Shown: positions 29,110 to 42,000 of the stretch, one piece after another | Numbering within the stretch: the stretch's first letter is position 1 | Layout: the number at the start of each line of letters is the position of its first letter | Assembly: GCF_963662255.1 (NCBI RefSeq) | Contig: NC_085046.1 | Span: 96,551,324 to 96,615,323 of the forward strand | DNA: 64,000 nucleotides | Source of the DNA: Cinclus cinclus | Lineage: Eukaryota; Chordata; Aves; Passeriformes; Cinclidae | Direction of reading: 5' to 3' | Program-made: the position numbers and the translations under genes | Notes under the pieces: model-generated | The model's input: only the letters and a program-made list of their open reading frames with translations | The model's database searches: none | Told to the model about the DNA's origin: nothing

Positions 29110-29445
29110 CAGCATGTGAAAGTTTCCCAAGGACTGGTAAGCTCCGGAAACCCACTGTCCCACTGAGACTGCGAGAGCTGCTACACTCACGACGCTGACG
29201 GGCTTGTTAGGACGACAAAGCCACGGGCTCACACAAACATCAACAAGGCACTGCACAGCTCGTGCAACCCAAGAAAGCAGTTCCTGGTACACACACACAA
29301 AGCCTATGGCATCATTTGCAGACCTGAAAAGTGAACAGCCTCCTGAAGCTCTTCCTCAATACCTAACTAGAAGCCCCTCCAGGCACACCTGCACAGTCCC
29401 CTGCTCCTGGGCAGACAGTACACAGCCACACCACCTTACTGAATA
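29110..29445. other. Unassigned CpG-containing GC-richer block
   Basis: Around 29145-29260 there are roughly nine CpG dinucleotides within about 120 bp, in DNA where CpG is otherwise rare. The whole stretch is GC-richer and includes a run of CA dinucleotides near 29288-29300. Short frames on both strands show nothing recognisable. It could be a young or GC-rich insertion, or an intronic regulatory element. Confidence 0.4.
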
Positions 29446-29827
29446 AAATGTGTCCTAAGCAATACTGGTTGTGATTTGTGCATTGCCTCACCTACTACTT
29501 CTAATAAGAAAAAGGGAATTTACAATGCTGACAAAGAGGTAGTATGATGGCTGTTTGCAGAGATGAAAACCAAGAGAAGCATTACCTTAATTGTCTGCAG
29601 TTTTCAAGGCCCCCAGCAGAGACCATATTAGCTAAGAGCAAAGCTTGAGCAGTGTGCTGGCATTCATTGAGCTCCAAAGAAAATGGTCATACTGCCAAAT
29701 GTAATTTTTCCAGCTGCCAGTAAAGCTTGGTAAGTCCAAAGTCCTGTGACCTTGGACAGACATTAAACCTTTGCAGACACATGGGTAGATTTCCACGAGG
29801 GAAAAGATAAAGAACAGAGGTAAGTAG
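29446..29827. other. Intronic DNA, nothing recognised
   Basis: This is unique-looking sequence between the CpG-containing block and the CR1 3' end, with no gene or repeat that I can support. Confidence 0.5.
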
Positions 29828-30079
29828 GGACAGGACAAGATGAAATGGCCTCAACCTGTGCCAGGAAGGGCTCAGGTGGGACATGAGGAAGAATTTCTCC
29901 ACAGAAAGCATTGTCAAGCACTGGAATGGGCTAGCAGAGTCACCATTCCTGGGAGCATTAAAGAACCAACTGGACATGGCACTTGTTGCTATGGGTTAGT
30001 TCACATTGTGGTGTTTAGTAAAAGGTTGGACTTGATGAACTTGTAGGTCTCCTCCAATCTTAATATCTGTGATTCTATA
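29828..30079 (+). mobile_element. CR1 LINE 3' end, forward orientation
   Basis: This is the classic avian CR1 tail in order: 'gacaggacaagatgaaatgg', 'cctcaacctgtgccaggaag', 'acatgaggaagaatttctcc', 'gcactggaatgggctagcag', 'ggttggacttgatgaacttg', and finally 'tgtgattctat'. The terminal ATTCTAT-like motif and the absence of 5' sequence mark a typical 5'-truncated CR1 insertion. Confidence 0.93.
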
Positions 30080-31658
30080 AAATGAAAAGATATAATCTTG
30101 ACAGAAGCTGCTTTTGTGGGGCAAACAAAAGCAAGAAAGAAATTTTTCAGAGTTTTGATTACTCGAATTGAAATAAGCTGCTGACTCAACAGCACTGGCA
30201 GCAGATGCGTAAAAGGAAAAGGTTCAGAGAGTTTGAGAGAGTAAAACACAAATTGTAGCTGCTTATTTTCTGTTATTCATCATAGATGACTGTCGAATTG
30301 CCTTAATGTAGGTAAAGGGCAAACTGAAGCCTGGAACTAAAACACGAACCTATCTTCCCTAATCTCTCCCTTTTATGTGTATCCCGACCATATATGATTA
30401 GCATCACTGGACTGGATAATCCCAGGCTTGCTTTATCTTCTTTGAAAATGATATCTGACATCATGTATTTAGCTACAGTTCCAAATGTGACCAGTCAAGT
30501 GCCTGAAATTTTACAGGGTTTTTTTCCAGTTACATAAATAATACATTGTTAACCACTGCAGTTGCAAGAAAGTAAACTCAAAAGGCGGATCTAGCCAAAC
30601 ATTTAAAATTTTATGACTGTATTGCAACGTGTGTGCATTTTATATATTATCATGTTAGTACATGCCATTATATTAATGTGCAGTTAAACCAGCCCCATGG
30701 TAAGGAATCAGATAGGACCTGTTCTCTTGCAGCAAAATTGCTCCTACACAGGACTACCAAGTACTTCAGGCTAAAAGCCTCATTATAACAAGTGCAACAA
30801 TGCTAGAAACTATACGCTGCAATTTTAACTACACAACTTATATTCCTTTATTCCCCATTAAAAAATGTTTTTCATACATTATACTGACTGTTTCTAAAGT
30901 TTCCTTCATTTGCTCATTCCAACATCTTACTTCTGTTTCACCACATCTATTTTCCACTTGTCCAGCACGGTCTGAAATCTCTCTCCAGAGCAGGGACATT
31001 GTATTGTGAAAGAGTGAATCAAGTTAATAGCTGTGCTTGCTACATTTATGATGCATCAAAGAGTTGTAAGGGGAAAATGCAACTATGGAAACAAAATGTT
31101 TATTCATTTCAGCCTTTTTTTCTTTCTCTTTGTAAATTTTTGTTTTCTTCCTGGATTGCATGCCTTTGTCCACAGAAAGTTTAGAGAAATTCTCTTTGGA
31201 GAAATTTCTACTTAAATCAGGTAAGATGTCTGCCCTAAAACCAGACATGATAGAAAAGATTATAAGTTACTACTGATTCTGTTTGCCTTCTACAAATGAC
31301 AACTGCAAATAGAAGAATACACTGGACAAGAAGTCACAGGAAAAAATTTTAAAGGAATTGAGGAATCCAACTGGATTAGAGGCATGCAAATACAAATTGT
31401 TTCATTCTTACTAAATCTTTTATTATTGTTATTATTACATTCAAACTAAAATATTTAGTCCACTACTTTTTAAGGTAGGAAATTCTCCTTAGTCCAATGT
31501 ATTTTGCTGAAACATATTCAAAGTAAATGAGTACAAGATGTCCGAGGATATGACTTCATCAATCACAGGAGTGCAACACTTAGGTGCATTTAGAACCTGA
31601 AATATCTATACTGCATGTGTTATCCATGAGCTTTCTTCCTAATTTATAAGGAAATTAA

Positions 31659-31705
31659 TAAAAACAAACAAAAAACCCCAAAAAACCAACCAACAAACAA
31701 AAAAA
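31659..31705. repeat. A-rich (AAAC/AACC)n simple repeat
   Basis: A-rich DNA with AAAC, AACC and CAAA units runs for about 45 bp without T. Confidence 0.8.
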
Positions 31706-32747
31706 GCTATCAAGAACCTACTTTATCTGCAAACATCTTAACTACTTACTCAAATCACTCAAATGCCCTCAATCAATTGCAGCCACCGTGACCAAAACCT
31801 GGCTGGCTTGGTAAAGCCCTCTACTGATTACAGGGAGGAAAGGAATAACAACAAACTATTAATTTCACCATTGATTTCAGATTAGGCAAATATATAAGTA
31901 TCATATAATTACTGACAAAGGCAATCTTCTATTTGAACTTTATTTACTTCTGGTAAAACAAAATAAAGCAAATAAATTCTGGACATCTAAAGCCTAGTAA
32001 CAGACCAAATTGTGGAATTATTATTGTAGAATATAAAGCAAATAATAATGCGCATTAACAAACAATTTTAATGTGCATTAAACTACAAACTTTATGTTTC
32101 ACAAATATGATTTGCTATTTACATAGAATATTGGAATTACTATAGCATAGCAGCAGGCAAAAAAACACCACCACATTTGTGCTAATACATACTATAGAAA
32201 GATAAAAAAAGCCACATTTTGTTCCTCTAAAACTTTGTCCTCCACATTTTAATTCTGCATCACAATTTATAAAGGGAAGAAGGTATCCAAGAAAATAATT
32301 GGAATACGACATAAGACAAAAACTTACAAGACCATTAACAGTTAAGTGCAAGTATAATACAGGAGTTAGTGTGATTTACTTCATAAAGTTCATGCAGGAA
32401 ATGTGATTTCAAAATTTCTGTTAGAAAATTTAAGATAGAATTATAATACTGTGAACATTCCAGATTAAATGTGAGAGTTAATATTTCTTAAATGGTACCT
32501 AGTTCAAGAATGCATTAGTTTATTTCCTGCTTCATCTTATTAAAAACTTACTGTCTCATATTTTTTTGTTTCACACTTCAGTGAAGTGAAAGGAAAAGGC
32601 AGAGGAAAGCTCATGATTTGCTGCCACTGCTTTTTGGCAAAAGACCCTTTCCTATGTTAAGGGAGTAGATAAGATACATTTTGGTATCTGCTTCTGGGCA
32701 ACAGGAAGGAAAGTATCTGACATCTTTTTTCCTTTCCCTTTATTGTT

Positions 32748-32796
32748 TTTTTATTATTATTATTATTTTATTTCTCTCTCTCTCTCTTTTTTTTTT
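32748..32796. repeat. Compound (TTA)n-(CT)n-(T)n microsatellite
   Basis: TTA triplets are followed by a seven-to-eight-unit CT run and then a run of T, forming a compound pyrimidine-rich repeat. Confidence 0.88.
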
Positions 32797-35700
32797 AACC
32801 CTACAAGGAAGCATACAACTTTGGAGTTAAAGAGACCATGAATCTGTGGTACTGCACATGATTCTGCATTTTCCGTAACTCTTCTTGGAAATGTATTCTG
32901 AAAATGTATTTTAATACTAAATGTATTTTAATACCAAAAATTTTAGTATAATTAACAGGATTTTAGATACATTTCACTGCACTTGTGGGTAACAGAACAT
33001 TGGTAGACATTAGAAGATTCTGAATCAGATTGCTTAAACAACAAAGTGCTACCCGTTCCATGGATATCCACACAAGTCTGCCAAAACGCCTGGCAAGAAG
33101 GTTGTTCTTGTGAGCCAGACTTGCAAATCCCCAAGATTTTTAAAAGCAGAAAGATACAGCCCTTGTTGACTTGTACTTGGGAGTGCCTCTCACATCTACA
33201 TAGATAAGTTTTAACCATGGCCTCACTGATGATCAGTTTGTTTTCTCTATCAGCTTTTCAAGGCTAAAACTACTGAACAACAAGGACTACTACAGAAGTG
33301 CAGAGCCCTGAGGAAACTCAAAACCAACCACTTGTCTGTAAAGCTGTCCTGTTATGTATCTGAAACACTATGTAATACAAGTTTTAATATTTTATACTGT
33401 CACAGATCCACATGGAGTTACAGCTTACTTAACCAAATACAGTTTGGAACAAAATTGGTCTAAGGAGTAGAGAAAATTTACAATCATAATTAATGCATGT
33501 TTGATATAATTTCCATTTTAGCAGCGGAAAAAAAATGAATATAATGCTAATTACTATTAGTTTTTTTCAGTACACTTGATGAACATGATGTTTCTCATCT
33601 CCTGAACATTAATAAATATTGGATTAAAGCACTGTGTTAAGGTACTTCAAATATATGCTCTTTTATATACATGCAGATGCACATTTTATGAACTGTGTGA
33701 GATGCTTGGAGAATGTACTCCAGTTGAGTATGTCCAGTAACAATATTAAATAGATCTTAATCATATGCGAGCACAAAATCTCTTTTAATACTGTCACATT
33801 TTTCAAACATGAAGAAAAAAACTCATTAGAAGACCACAGCAGCATCTGTTTTTCACTCAGCTAGCATCTTACGTTTGCCTCTGCTCTAAGCTGTGCATGC
33901 AGTATATGAAAAACATGCTAAGACACAAAATAATGGCACTTCCAGAATGTTAAGTACAAAGCACATTTCCATTTATTTTCCCTTTTAGCTTTTTTGGACA
34001 TGATCAGCCATATAACATCATTACTTGATATTCTTATTACTACTACATAAATTCAAACACAAGTAACAATGTTTTTTTATTTAATAGTTCAGAAATGAAA
34101 CATCAGGTTGGTAGCTCAAAAGGCTATTGTATTATAGCGTAATAATAATGTTAAAAATAAAATGTGAGGATATCTCTGTTCAAGAACTAAAGGCCCTGAT
34201 GTTTAAATACAATGGTCCTGCATTCACTCAGCACAGAGCAGCATCGTGCAAATCAGGGAAGTGAGCACTATCACTACAACTACAGACTTATTTCAACACT
34301 AGCTGCATGACAGAGAAAAGTTTTTCTTGCTCTTCTGCTCAAAGAAAGGCTTTTCAACAGTCTCAAAGGAGAAATCTAACGATGCCACGTGCTGAAATAC
34401 CTCATAATCATTTGGTGCTTCAGAAAAGCCTGCTGTTTGTCCTCACACTCTTCATGTTAGTGTGACTGTTTCTCTCTAGTTAACAAATTTTAGCTTGCAT
34501 TAAACCTTATCAGTAAACATGGCAGTACTGCAAAATCAGCAATTAAAGCCTCAATAGCTTCCACCAATTAGAGCTGCTGTGTGCCAAGAGCTACAGCAGA
34601 GACAGATTGTGTGCCAGGTTTATTAACTCATTCTTTTTGCAGTGGAACAGCTAAGTGCCTCTTTTCTGGCCACGTTAAAGTACATATAGTTGTTTTACAG
34701 TGACATACGCCTCTGCCTTCGAAAACAAAAACAAGTCCCCCAGAAGGCTGTGAATTTTTCATTTGAGAGCTTTCATATCTATACCGAAGGGACTACTATC
34801 TCTATAAGTGAAATATAATCTAGCATAGCTATACCTGTTGCTTTGCAGACAGCACTTCTTTAATTGAACCATCTAAATGAAATTGTTTTTCCACCTCTGT
34901 ACCCTCATTCCTTATCAGTGCATTCCTTGATCCCAAAAAAACCTGCACTGATGGGGACTTCATTCACATGAATGACCATTTCTTCATCAGTGTGGGAGGA
35001 GAAAGGAACTGTTATAATCAAGCTTCAAAAATCCATTTGCATAGACAGAATGGCAGAAATTGATGATGCATTTAGGTTGAGAGAAAACTTCCAGTGGAAA
35101 AAAAATTACCACGAGACTTTGAAGGACAGGTTTGACATCTCAGATGTTGGAGCGTAAGCTCTTTCAGGCAGGGACCACAATGCTGTTAGGCATTTCTATT
35201 CTCCCCAGTACCGTTCAACAATGATTAATTTGCACTGCAGCACTAGAAATCATGAACAGTTATAAGCTGTGGTTTTCCAAAGTGCTGCACACCTTCAGCA
35301 ACTTTTTTACTAAAATGCAGATAAAGAGGCACACCTACAAGAAACTGTGTTATTAAAATCAAGATTTTCTTCAGCAAGTGAACATGCATTTAAATCTTAA
35401 TGCTAGAAAATGTCATTCACTGCATCTATTAGGACAACTAGAATGCAATATTGACAGCAATTCACATAATGGAGTCCATTTAATATGATCATTAATATTT
35501 CAGACTGATTTTGAAACTGAAGAAAAAAGAAGAAACTGAGATGCATATGTAACAAAATTTATATTTCATGAACCTTAATTGCTTTAACTAGGGCACAGGG
35601 ATTAAAAGGCCTTTGCCTAAGGCATCTGGTCCTGAGGACAAAATATTACACAAGCATTTCAATTTTTTCAGTTCAGAAATTAAGTTTTTTAACCCTTCTG

Positions 35701-38270
35701 ATTCTGAAGAAGAGCTGAGGCATGAAATCTGAACAAATCCCATTTACACGGGATGCATTCCTAAAACTACCTCCCCACCTAGATAAAGAATTTTGAAGAT
35801 GAAGAACTGCACTGCCCGGCTTAGGTTTTAATAGCATTTGCTGGGATTGATAGAACAAAGGACTGACTGAATGAAACTTGGTCAAAGCAAGGGTGAGCTA
35901 TGCTCTGGTGAGTCCTGTGGTTGGTGTATGATACCTGCAAACGCACACACTTTCACAATCAAGGGCTGATTTGGCCCTCTTTACCAGAGGTCTTTCCCCT
36001 GTATTTGTTTATTTACTCACTGCAAGCCTAACTAATGAAGAAACACTAGTGACAAAAATCAAGAATCTCTTGGTAATTATGCATTGCTATTTGAGCTTCC
36101 ATTTTCACTATTTCAGTCACGATCACCTTAACGGCTATGCAGTCAGCTATGCTTTGTTTTATAGCTCTCTAAAGTTGACTTCAAAGGGTGGCTAGCAGCA
36201 TTCCCCATATCAGATCTTCTGTTTAACTCATTTCAAATACTGTGCATTAAGCTCTGCCCTGAGCACCAGCAACAGTGCTGCTGTGCCACCGCTGTAGGTT
36301 AGCTCAGGTCAACAAAATCAATGTAATTTACAACTTCTTGCATTTTCCTAGACTTAAAAGCCTGGCATGTACCAAAGGAGACTGTAATCCTTCATATGCT
36401 TTTCTACCCACAAGCAGATATTTGGCCAATTAGCTCAGTCCCTTTTAATCAGTACAACAAAATCAAATATTGTTTGTTTAAATGAGAATGGGTATAGATT
36501 CTTTCAAATTACTTCCAAATTTCAGAAAGAAAATCTGTTAGTTTTGCTATCAGAAGATCAACTAGTTATGATGGTCTAGGAAATGTTTCAGGTACGTCAA
36601 GGGTGGAAAAAGATTCTGAAAAATTGAACAAGAGGCACCAACCACCTCATTAGTTTTAAATTCCATTTTGTTTAGATAGCAGCATAGGATAGATTCACCT
36701 TGAGTATTCTTTTTTTAAGTGAAATGACTGTAAGCCACAAAATAATATTATACAGAAACACAGCAGAAATTACTGATTTTCTGTTTCAGAGAAGAGGGGG
36801 AAAAAATCCAGGTAAAAAATACTTTCTGACATCAAGAATTCTGGAAAATACACCTCCAAAACCATTTTGAAACGTATTTAACCTCCGGGTTCTCTTGGGA
36901 CATACACTGTATTATGTTATAATCATGTCAAAAATATTTACAAGTAGCATTTACTTTTCCAGTTTCTCCTTCAGTTCAAAAATTCCCAAAGCAATACATC
37001 TAAATACTGTAGGTATATTATTGTATAAAAGCTGCTAGAGCAATGTTTATCCTCAAATAAATACACTATGAGGTCCACCAGCATAAATTTTCCTCTCAAT
37101 TCCCATAAATCTCATGTAAATCTATTCCATGGCTGCTCCAGAGATTCTTCCTTATGTCTCACTGAGGTTTCCATTTTCAGTGTACCTCAGACTCTTAATT
37201 CCAATAGTTTAGCCAATGTTCTCTGCCAGCTGCTAAGCTGTTACCATTAGTTACAGCTCCCTTTCACGATTTGTAAGCATTATCTTCATCCCAAATGATT
37301 AGGAAGTGTCTGAAAAGAGTCATCTCTAATGATACACTACAGGCATTCAGACCTAATTCTTCAAAATAACCTGAACCTTCTGAAATGGCCGTGACTACAA
37401 AATATTCCATTTGGCCCCTGGGTATTGGACAAGTCCTATAACATGTAATATCTTATATTCTAGAAATAGAGCCTTTGCATTAATGTACCTACTTTACCTT
37501 TAAAAAACTGCAGTGCTCTTCTTTATTAAGACCTCTGGGACCAGAAAAATAATTTCATTATTGTTTTTATGCAACAACATCTCACTACAGCAGACTGATG
37601 CCCTTCTTTCACTCCTTACTCCTTCTGCTACATTTTTTAATATTTATCTATTTTCTACATCACACATCATTATTGGGAATAAGAGCTGTCAGAGATTCTG
37701 CTCCATTGCAGAAGATAGATCTCAGAATTCTTCACTCTGCATTTTGCAAATGTAATTTTAACAAATTCTCACCAGCTAAAGTTTATGCAAAAATGAATAT
37801 TTAGTGCTGAGAAACTTTTTGTCTGTTGCACAGCTTTCCCTGTAAAAACATTTGATCTTACAGGTCATCAGAAGAAATTAAAGATGTGCTACACTGAGCA
37901 GTGAGATCTAATCAAGGTAACTATTACCTACACCTGAAACAGATGGTCTAATCCATCTACATGCTCACACTTAAAGCCGAGAGTAGTTTCCTTTCTCCTG
38001 TTTTTCTTTTGGATGGTTCTACATTACAATTTTTATTATCAAAAAACCCCAGACATCCAGACTATTCAAAAATTGGAAAAAATTAACATGATAAGAGAAC
38101 TCAGCTTCATTAAATACATTACCACCTAAGTGTATGGATAATGAAAATGGTTCTAACAGTACTCTTATTAGCAAAGGCTACTCAGTACATCTCCAACCTT
38201 TTTCTTTGAGCTATGACACATTGACAAAGACACCAATGATTCAGTGATCTCAAAATTATTCTTTCTGCAG

Positions 38271-38328
38271 GAAAAACAAAAAACAAAACAAAACAAAACA
38301 AAGCAAAACAAACAAACAAACAAAAAAA
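38271..38328. repeat. (AAAAC)n/(AAAC)n simple repeat
   Basis: Tandem AAAAC units followed by AAAC units span nearly 60 bp. The minus-strand translation is a Phe/Cys/Val-rich shadow frame. Confidence 0.9.
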
Positions 38329-39427
38329 CCTCACCTTTTTTTGTTATAGGCAAACCAGTACCCTGACAGTACTGATTGCTAAAAATCTTCTGGAAGCGTT
38401 CACACTAGTATTATTATAATGAGCAAACCGTAAATTGATTTTTCTTTTTTTTTTTTGTATCCTTATATATTTCCTCTCAATAAATGCTTCTGTAGTGCTC
38501 TTTTATTGCACATATTGTGTAGGTAGAATTCCTCAAGAAACAATGTGTTTTGTTATCTCTGGGCTCTGACTGGCCCCACAACCTGCACAAAGTCCCACAG
38601 ACCTTCCTCTATTGGATCACGCAAATACATGTTCCCCATGCTGGGCTCCAAGATATTATGGGTAAAACATGCAACTTAAGGCTAAGTACTAGCATTGCTT
38701 AGCAGAATGCTTCACATAAGCCTACAGAGTAAGGCGTTTCCAATGTTTTTGTGGAAGAATATGCTTCGTATAAAATTTGGAGATGAGACAACTGATGTCT
38801 TCTCAAAATCTGACCAGTGATACACTGCACTAGGAAAGGAAAAAGATGCTGCAGTAACGTCTTTAACACTTCCCCCTGCTTTAAAATAAGGTTGTTACTT
38901 GATGTGCCATACGGCTTTTCTACATGGCTGAGGTCAGAAATGTACACCCACAACTGCAGACCAGCAACCCAAGTAAGTTATGAAATTGTCTCACACACTG
39001 TATTCAGCTTTCAGGATTGTTCTGACAAGTAAGATGGGAACAATTCTACCTTAAACATTACAATATCTACTTTTAAAAGCTAAATTCTCCAGCACTTTAG
39101 ATTCTGTGCTATAATTCTGGCTCAGGGATAAAGAAACATAATGCCTATCAAAGTTTTCACCTTCAGACTTCTTGCCCTCCTATTCCTGACACTTGTTTCT
39201 AGTAAGAAAACTGAGAACTGATGAGAAATCATTTCTACCAGTAAGATCTGGGTGGAAAACACACAATATTTTCCTTCTTTACATGCAAAAATCTAAAATA
39301 AATTACAGCACAAATCCTGAATGTTAAAAAAAAAAAATCCATAGAAGAATTCAATTAAACACAACCAAAAGTTTCTTTCCAATCAAAAGTCTTCATACAG
39401 CATTAAAACAGACAGTGACTCTGCCTG

Positions 39428-39480
39428 AGGTTGGATCAGGTGACCTCCTGAGGTCCCTTTCACCCTCAGCCATTCCACAC
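39428..39480 (+). mobile_element. Short CR1 3'-tail fragment
   Basis: 'gaggttggatcaggtgacct' then 'cctgaggtccctttcaccct' and 'cagccattccac' parallel the CR1 3' end (GGTTGGACTAGATGACCTCCAGAGGTCCCTTCCAACC, then ATTCTAT). Only the last 50 bp or so are present and the terminal motif is diverged. Confidence 0.65.
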
Positions 39481-39654
39481 TTATGAAATTCAAATTACTA
39501 AAAATGAAATATGAATTATTCTACTGTTTTCTACAGAGTTGTAGCACCTAATAATATTTTGACCACATTCAGCGTTAGCCAACCTACCCATTTTAAAGAA
39601 CTGAATATGAGTTTATAGTTCTGATAGATGAAATAAAGCAATCACAGCTGAAAA

Positions 39655-39705
39655 GAGATTATACTAATTTTACAAACAGAAAAGTTAAGCTCAGAAAGCC
39701 TGCTT
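39655..39705 (-). repeat. Possible MIR SINE relic, reverse orientation
   Basis: 'gattatactaattttacaaa' then 'agttaagctcagaaagcctg' resembles the complement of the MIR core (ATTATCCCCATTTTACAGA, then GAGGCTCAGAGAGG). It is strongly diverged. Confidence 0.4.
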
Positions 39706-41965
39706 CTCATTTACACTAAAAGCATTCACTATGCTGGTATAAGGGGCCTTAACACAGCTTTAGATTTAATTTATGTAGCATACAGTGGGCTTAGTATAAT
39801 TGAGAATAAGGCTGGAATGAATCAAAGTGCTCAAGATTACAAATTACATCCCTGCAAAAGACTAAAATTTAACTTTTCTAATATTGAGTCCAACATGTCA
39901 GTACCAAGATTTTTGTCTTCTTGAAAGAGGTTATTTCATCCACAGTGCTAAAAGCTCCAGACTTCATTCTGTAGTCTAAGATAGTAGAACTACAGAAAAT
40001 AAAACTCAGCAAAATACCTTTTATTTTAATAATCTTGCTAGAGCTATGAAAAACTATCTCTACCCTTTGCTGTTAGGGTGCTTATTGTCATACTGTTTTA
40101 GATACATTATATATATCATACACATTATAATCATACTAATCTAGTGGTTAATAATTGAACATGTCAACTCCAATTAAAATGAAGCTTCCTCTTCTTTTTA
40201 GGCACTGTACAAAACCAAAAATTATGACCACTCATTCAGAAAACTCCTGTATTCTTATTTTGCAAGACTTCGTGGCACTCTTTTCTCTTTACAGGAAAAA
40301 AAGTGTTTGCATTAGGAATGAGAATATACAATTCACTCCGAGGGCAGGGTACCTTGGAGCAAGACTGTCTCAAATAAAGAAAAAATCCAGGGAGAAACAG
40401 AGTATTGGAAGTATCAAGGGCTTCTTTCTCAAAGATAGTAGTAATTTGATTCTACAGTGGTGACAGCCTTTCGATATTGAACTTTGCTATTAATTCTTTT
40501 TGCAATGAACAGGTGGGGGAAATATGCCAAGGAGCCCTTCCTCCGACAGACACAGTGTAACTTTTTTCTCCAGGTCTAGTCAAGGCCGTGTGCTTCTAAT
40601 TCCTCACTGACATGTTAATGAATACAACCTTTCCAAAGTTCAGCCCAGATAAGTCAGAGATGATGAGGGACATTTTGGCAACTGAACAACAGAGAGAAAG
40701 AAGATCAATCTTTTAAAAGATTTACACACTTCCCTTAATTATCTTCCTAATTTATGTGCATCTTAAGTGAACAGTAATTCCTGTGAGGCTCCATTTGCAT
40801 GGGCTTGTAACCTCTCAGTATGACAGCAAAGCAATGTTTCACACGTTTCAATTGTTAAAAAGCAGCAGAATCTGCAAGCCTTATTTTACAGTGAACACTT
40901 CTGAAAATAAGTGTATTTCACTACCAGCTTACATACGCTCTTCTTTGTTTTCCCTTTAATTTTTAAGTAGACTTCAAAATTAGCTTTCATCTTCAAAACT
41001 CTTTCCAAGAAAGCTATCCCACCCTATCCTAGTCAGTAAGAGTACTCCTGAAGACAGCAAATTCAATTCTGATGCCAGCTGCAAATCTCACTGTTTGGAA
41101 CTCTCTTGACTTGTACAAGGTTTTCATACATAGTGGTTTAGAGCTGTATTTATCAATCACACAGATTTTTTTCCTCAGATGTTATGTGCGAACATGTTTT
41201 CTGAATACTAAAACCAACATTAATTGAAAGTAAGCATTTATGTGCACAAGTGTCAAGATACTTACTGCACGTGGTCTACTCTCACTAAAATCTTTTTTAT
41301 AAGTCTGTAATTTTGTCCTACTGCATAAAAACTTTCTCCACAGTAGCAAAAGGTTTTCTTGTTTTTCTTTACTGTTTTTCTTCAAGAAATGTCATCATAT
41401 TTATAGTTGAAGTCCATATTTTTTTCCGGAAAAGAAATTTTGACCAAACTATGATACATTACAATAATACACCACAGTCATTTTGAACCTTAGAGTTGCA
41501 CTGCAAGTTGCAAAGATTAAAAAGAAAAATTACAGTGTAAAATTTACAATTATTATTTCAAATATATATGAAAGGCCACAGGCACACAGTAAAACACCCA
41601 CATTTTGGTTCAATAACACATTATTAATTTAAAGAACACTGAGGGATACAATTTAGCATCCATACATATAAAATATTGCTTGCCTTCAACAAAGAGAATA
41701 TTTTACACTGCTCGCTCAGACTGAATGGAAGTATATTAACTACATCATGGCATTTGTGAAAAGCTGTTCAGCTAGCTGATCTTTCATATAACCTGAAACA
41801 AAAGAAACTTTCAAGGGTAATGTAGACCCCAAAACCTTTATTTGAATTTTATTTTTTAAGTGCATTTCATAGCATGCTTTTTTAAAAAGTCCCATTAGTA
41901 TCTATCTAAAATATATGTTCCATACACAGCCACATATATAAACATGTAACAACTGACTCACATAT

Positions 41966-42000
41966 GCTGTTGCCTGAATATGTTGTTGCCAGGCAACAGC
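41966..42000. promoter_or_regulatory. Hairpin containing an RFX X-box-like site
   Basis: GCTGTTGCCTG (41966-41976) is the exact reverse complement of CAGGCAACAGC (41990-42000). Within it, GTTGCC-A-GGCAAC at 41985-41997 matches the RFX X-box consensus GTNRCC-N(0-3)-RGYAAC, and a further GTTGCC half-site sits at 41969-41974. Binding by RFX factors is inferred from the motif only. Confidence 0.55.

Larger units (their letters stand above)
30080..39427. other. AT-rich intronic DNA, no gene seen
   Basis: It holds simple repeats at 31659-31705, 32748-32796 and 38271-38328. The remaining sequence contains only short domain-less open frames. Confidence 0.6.
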
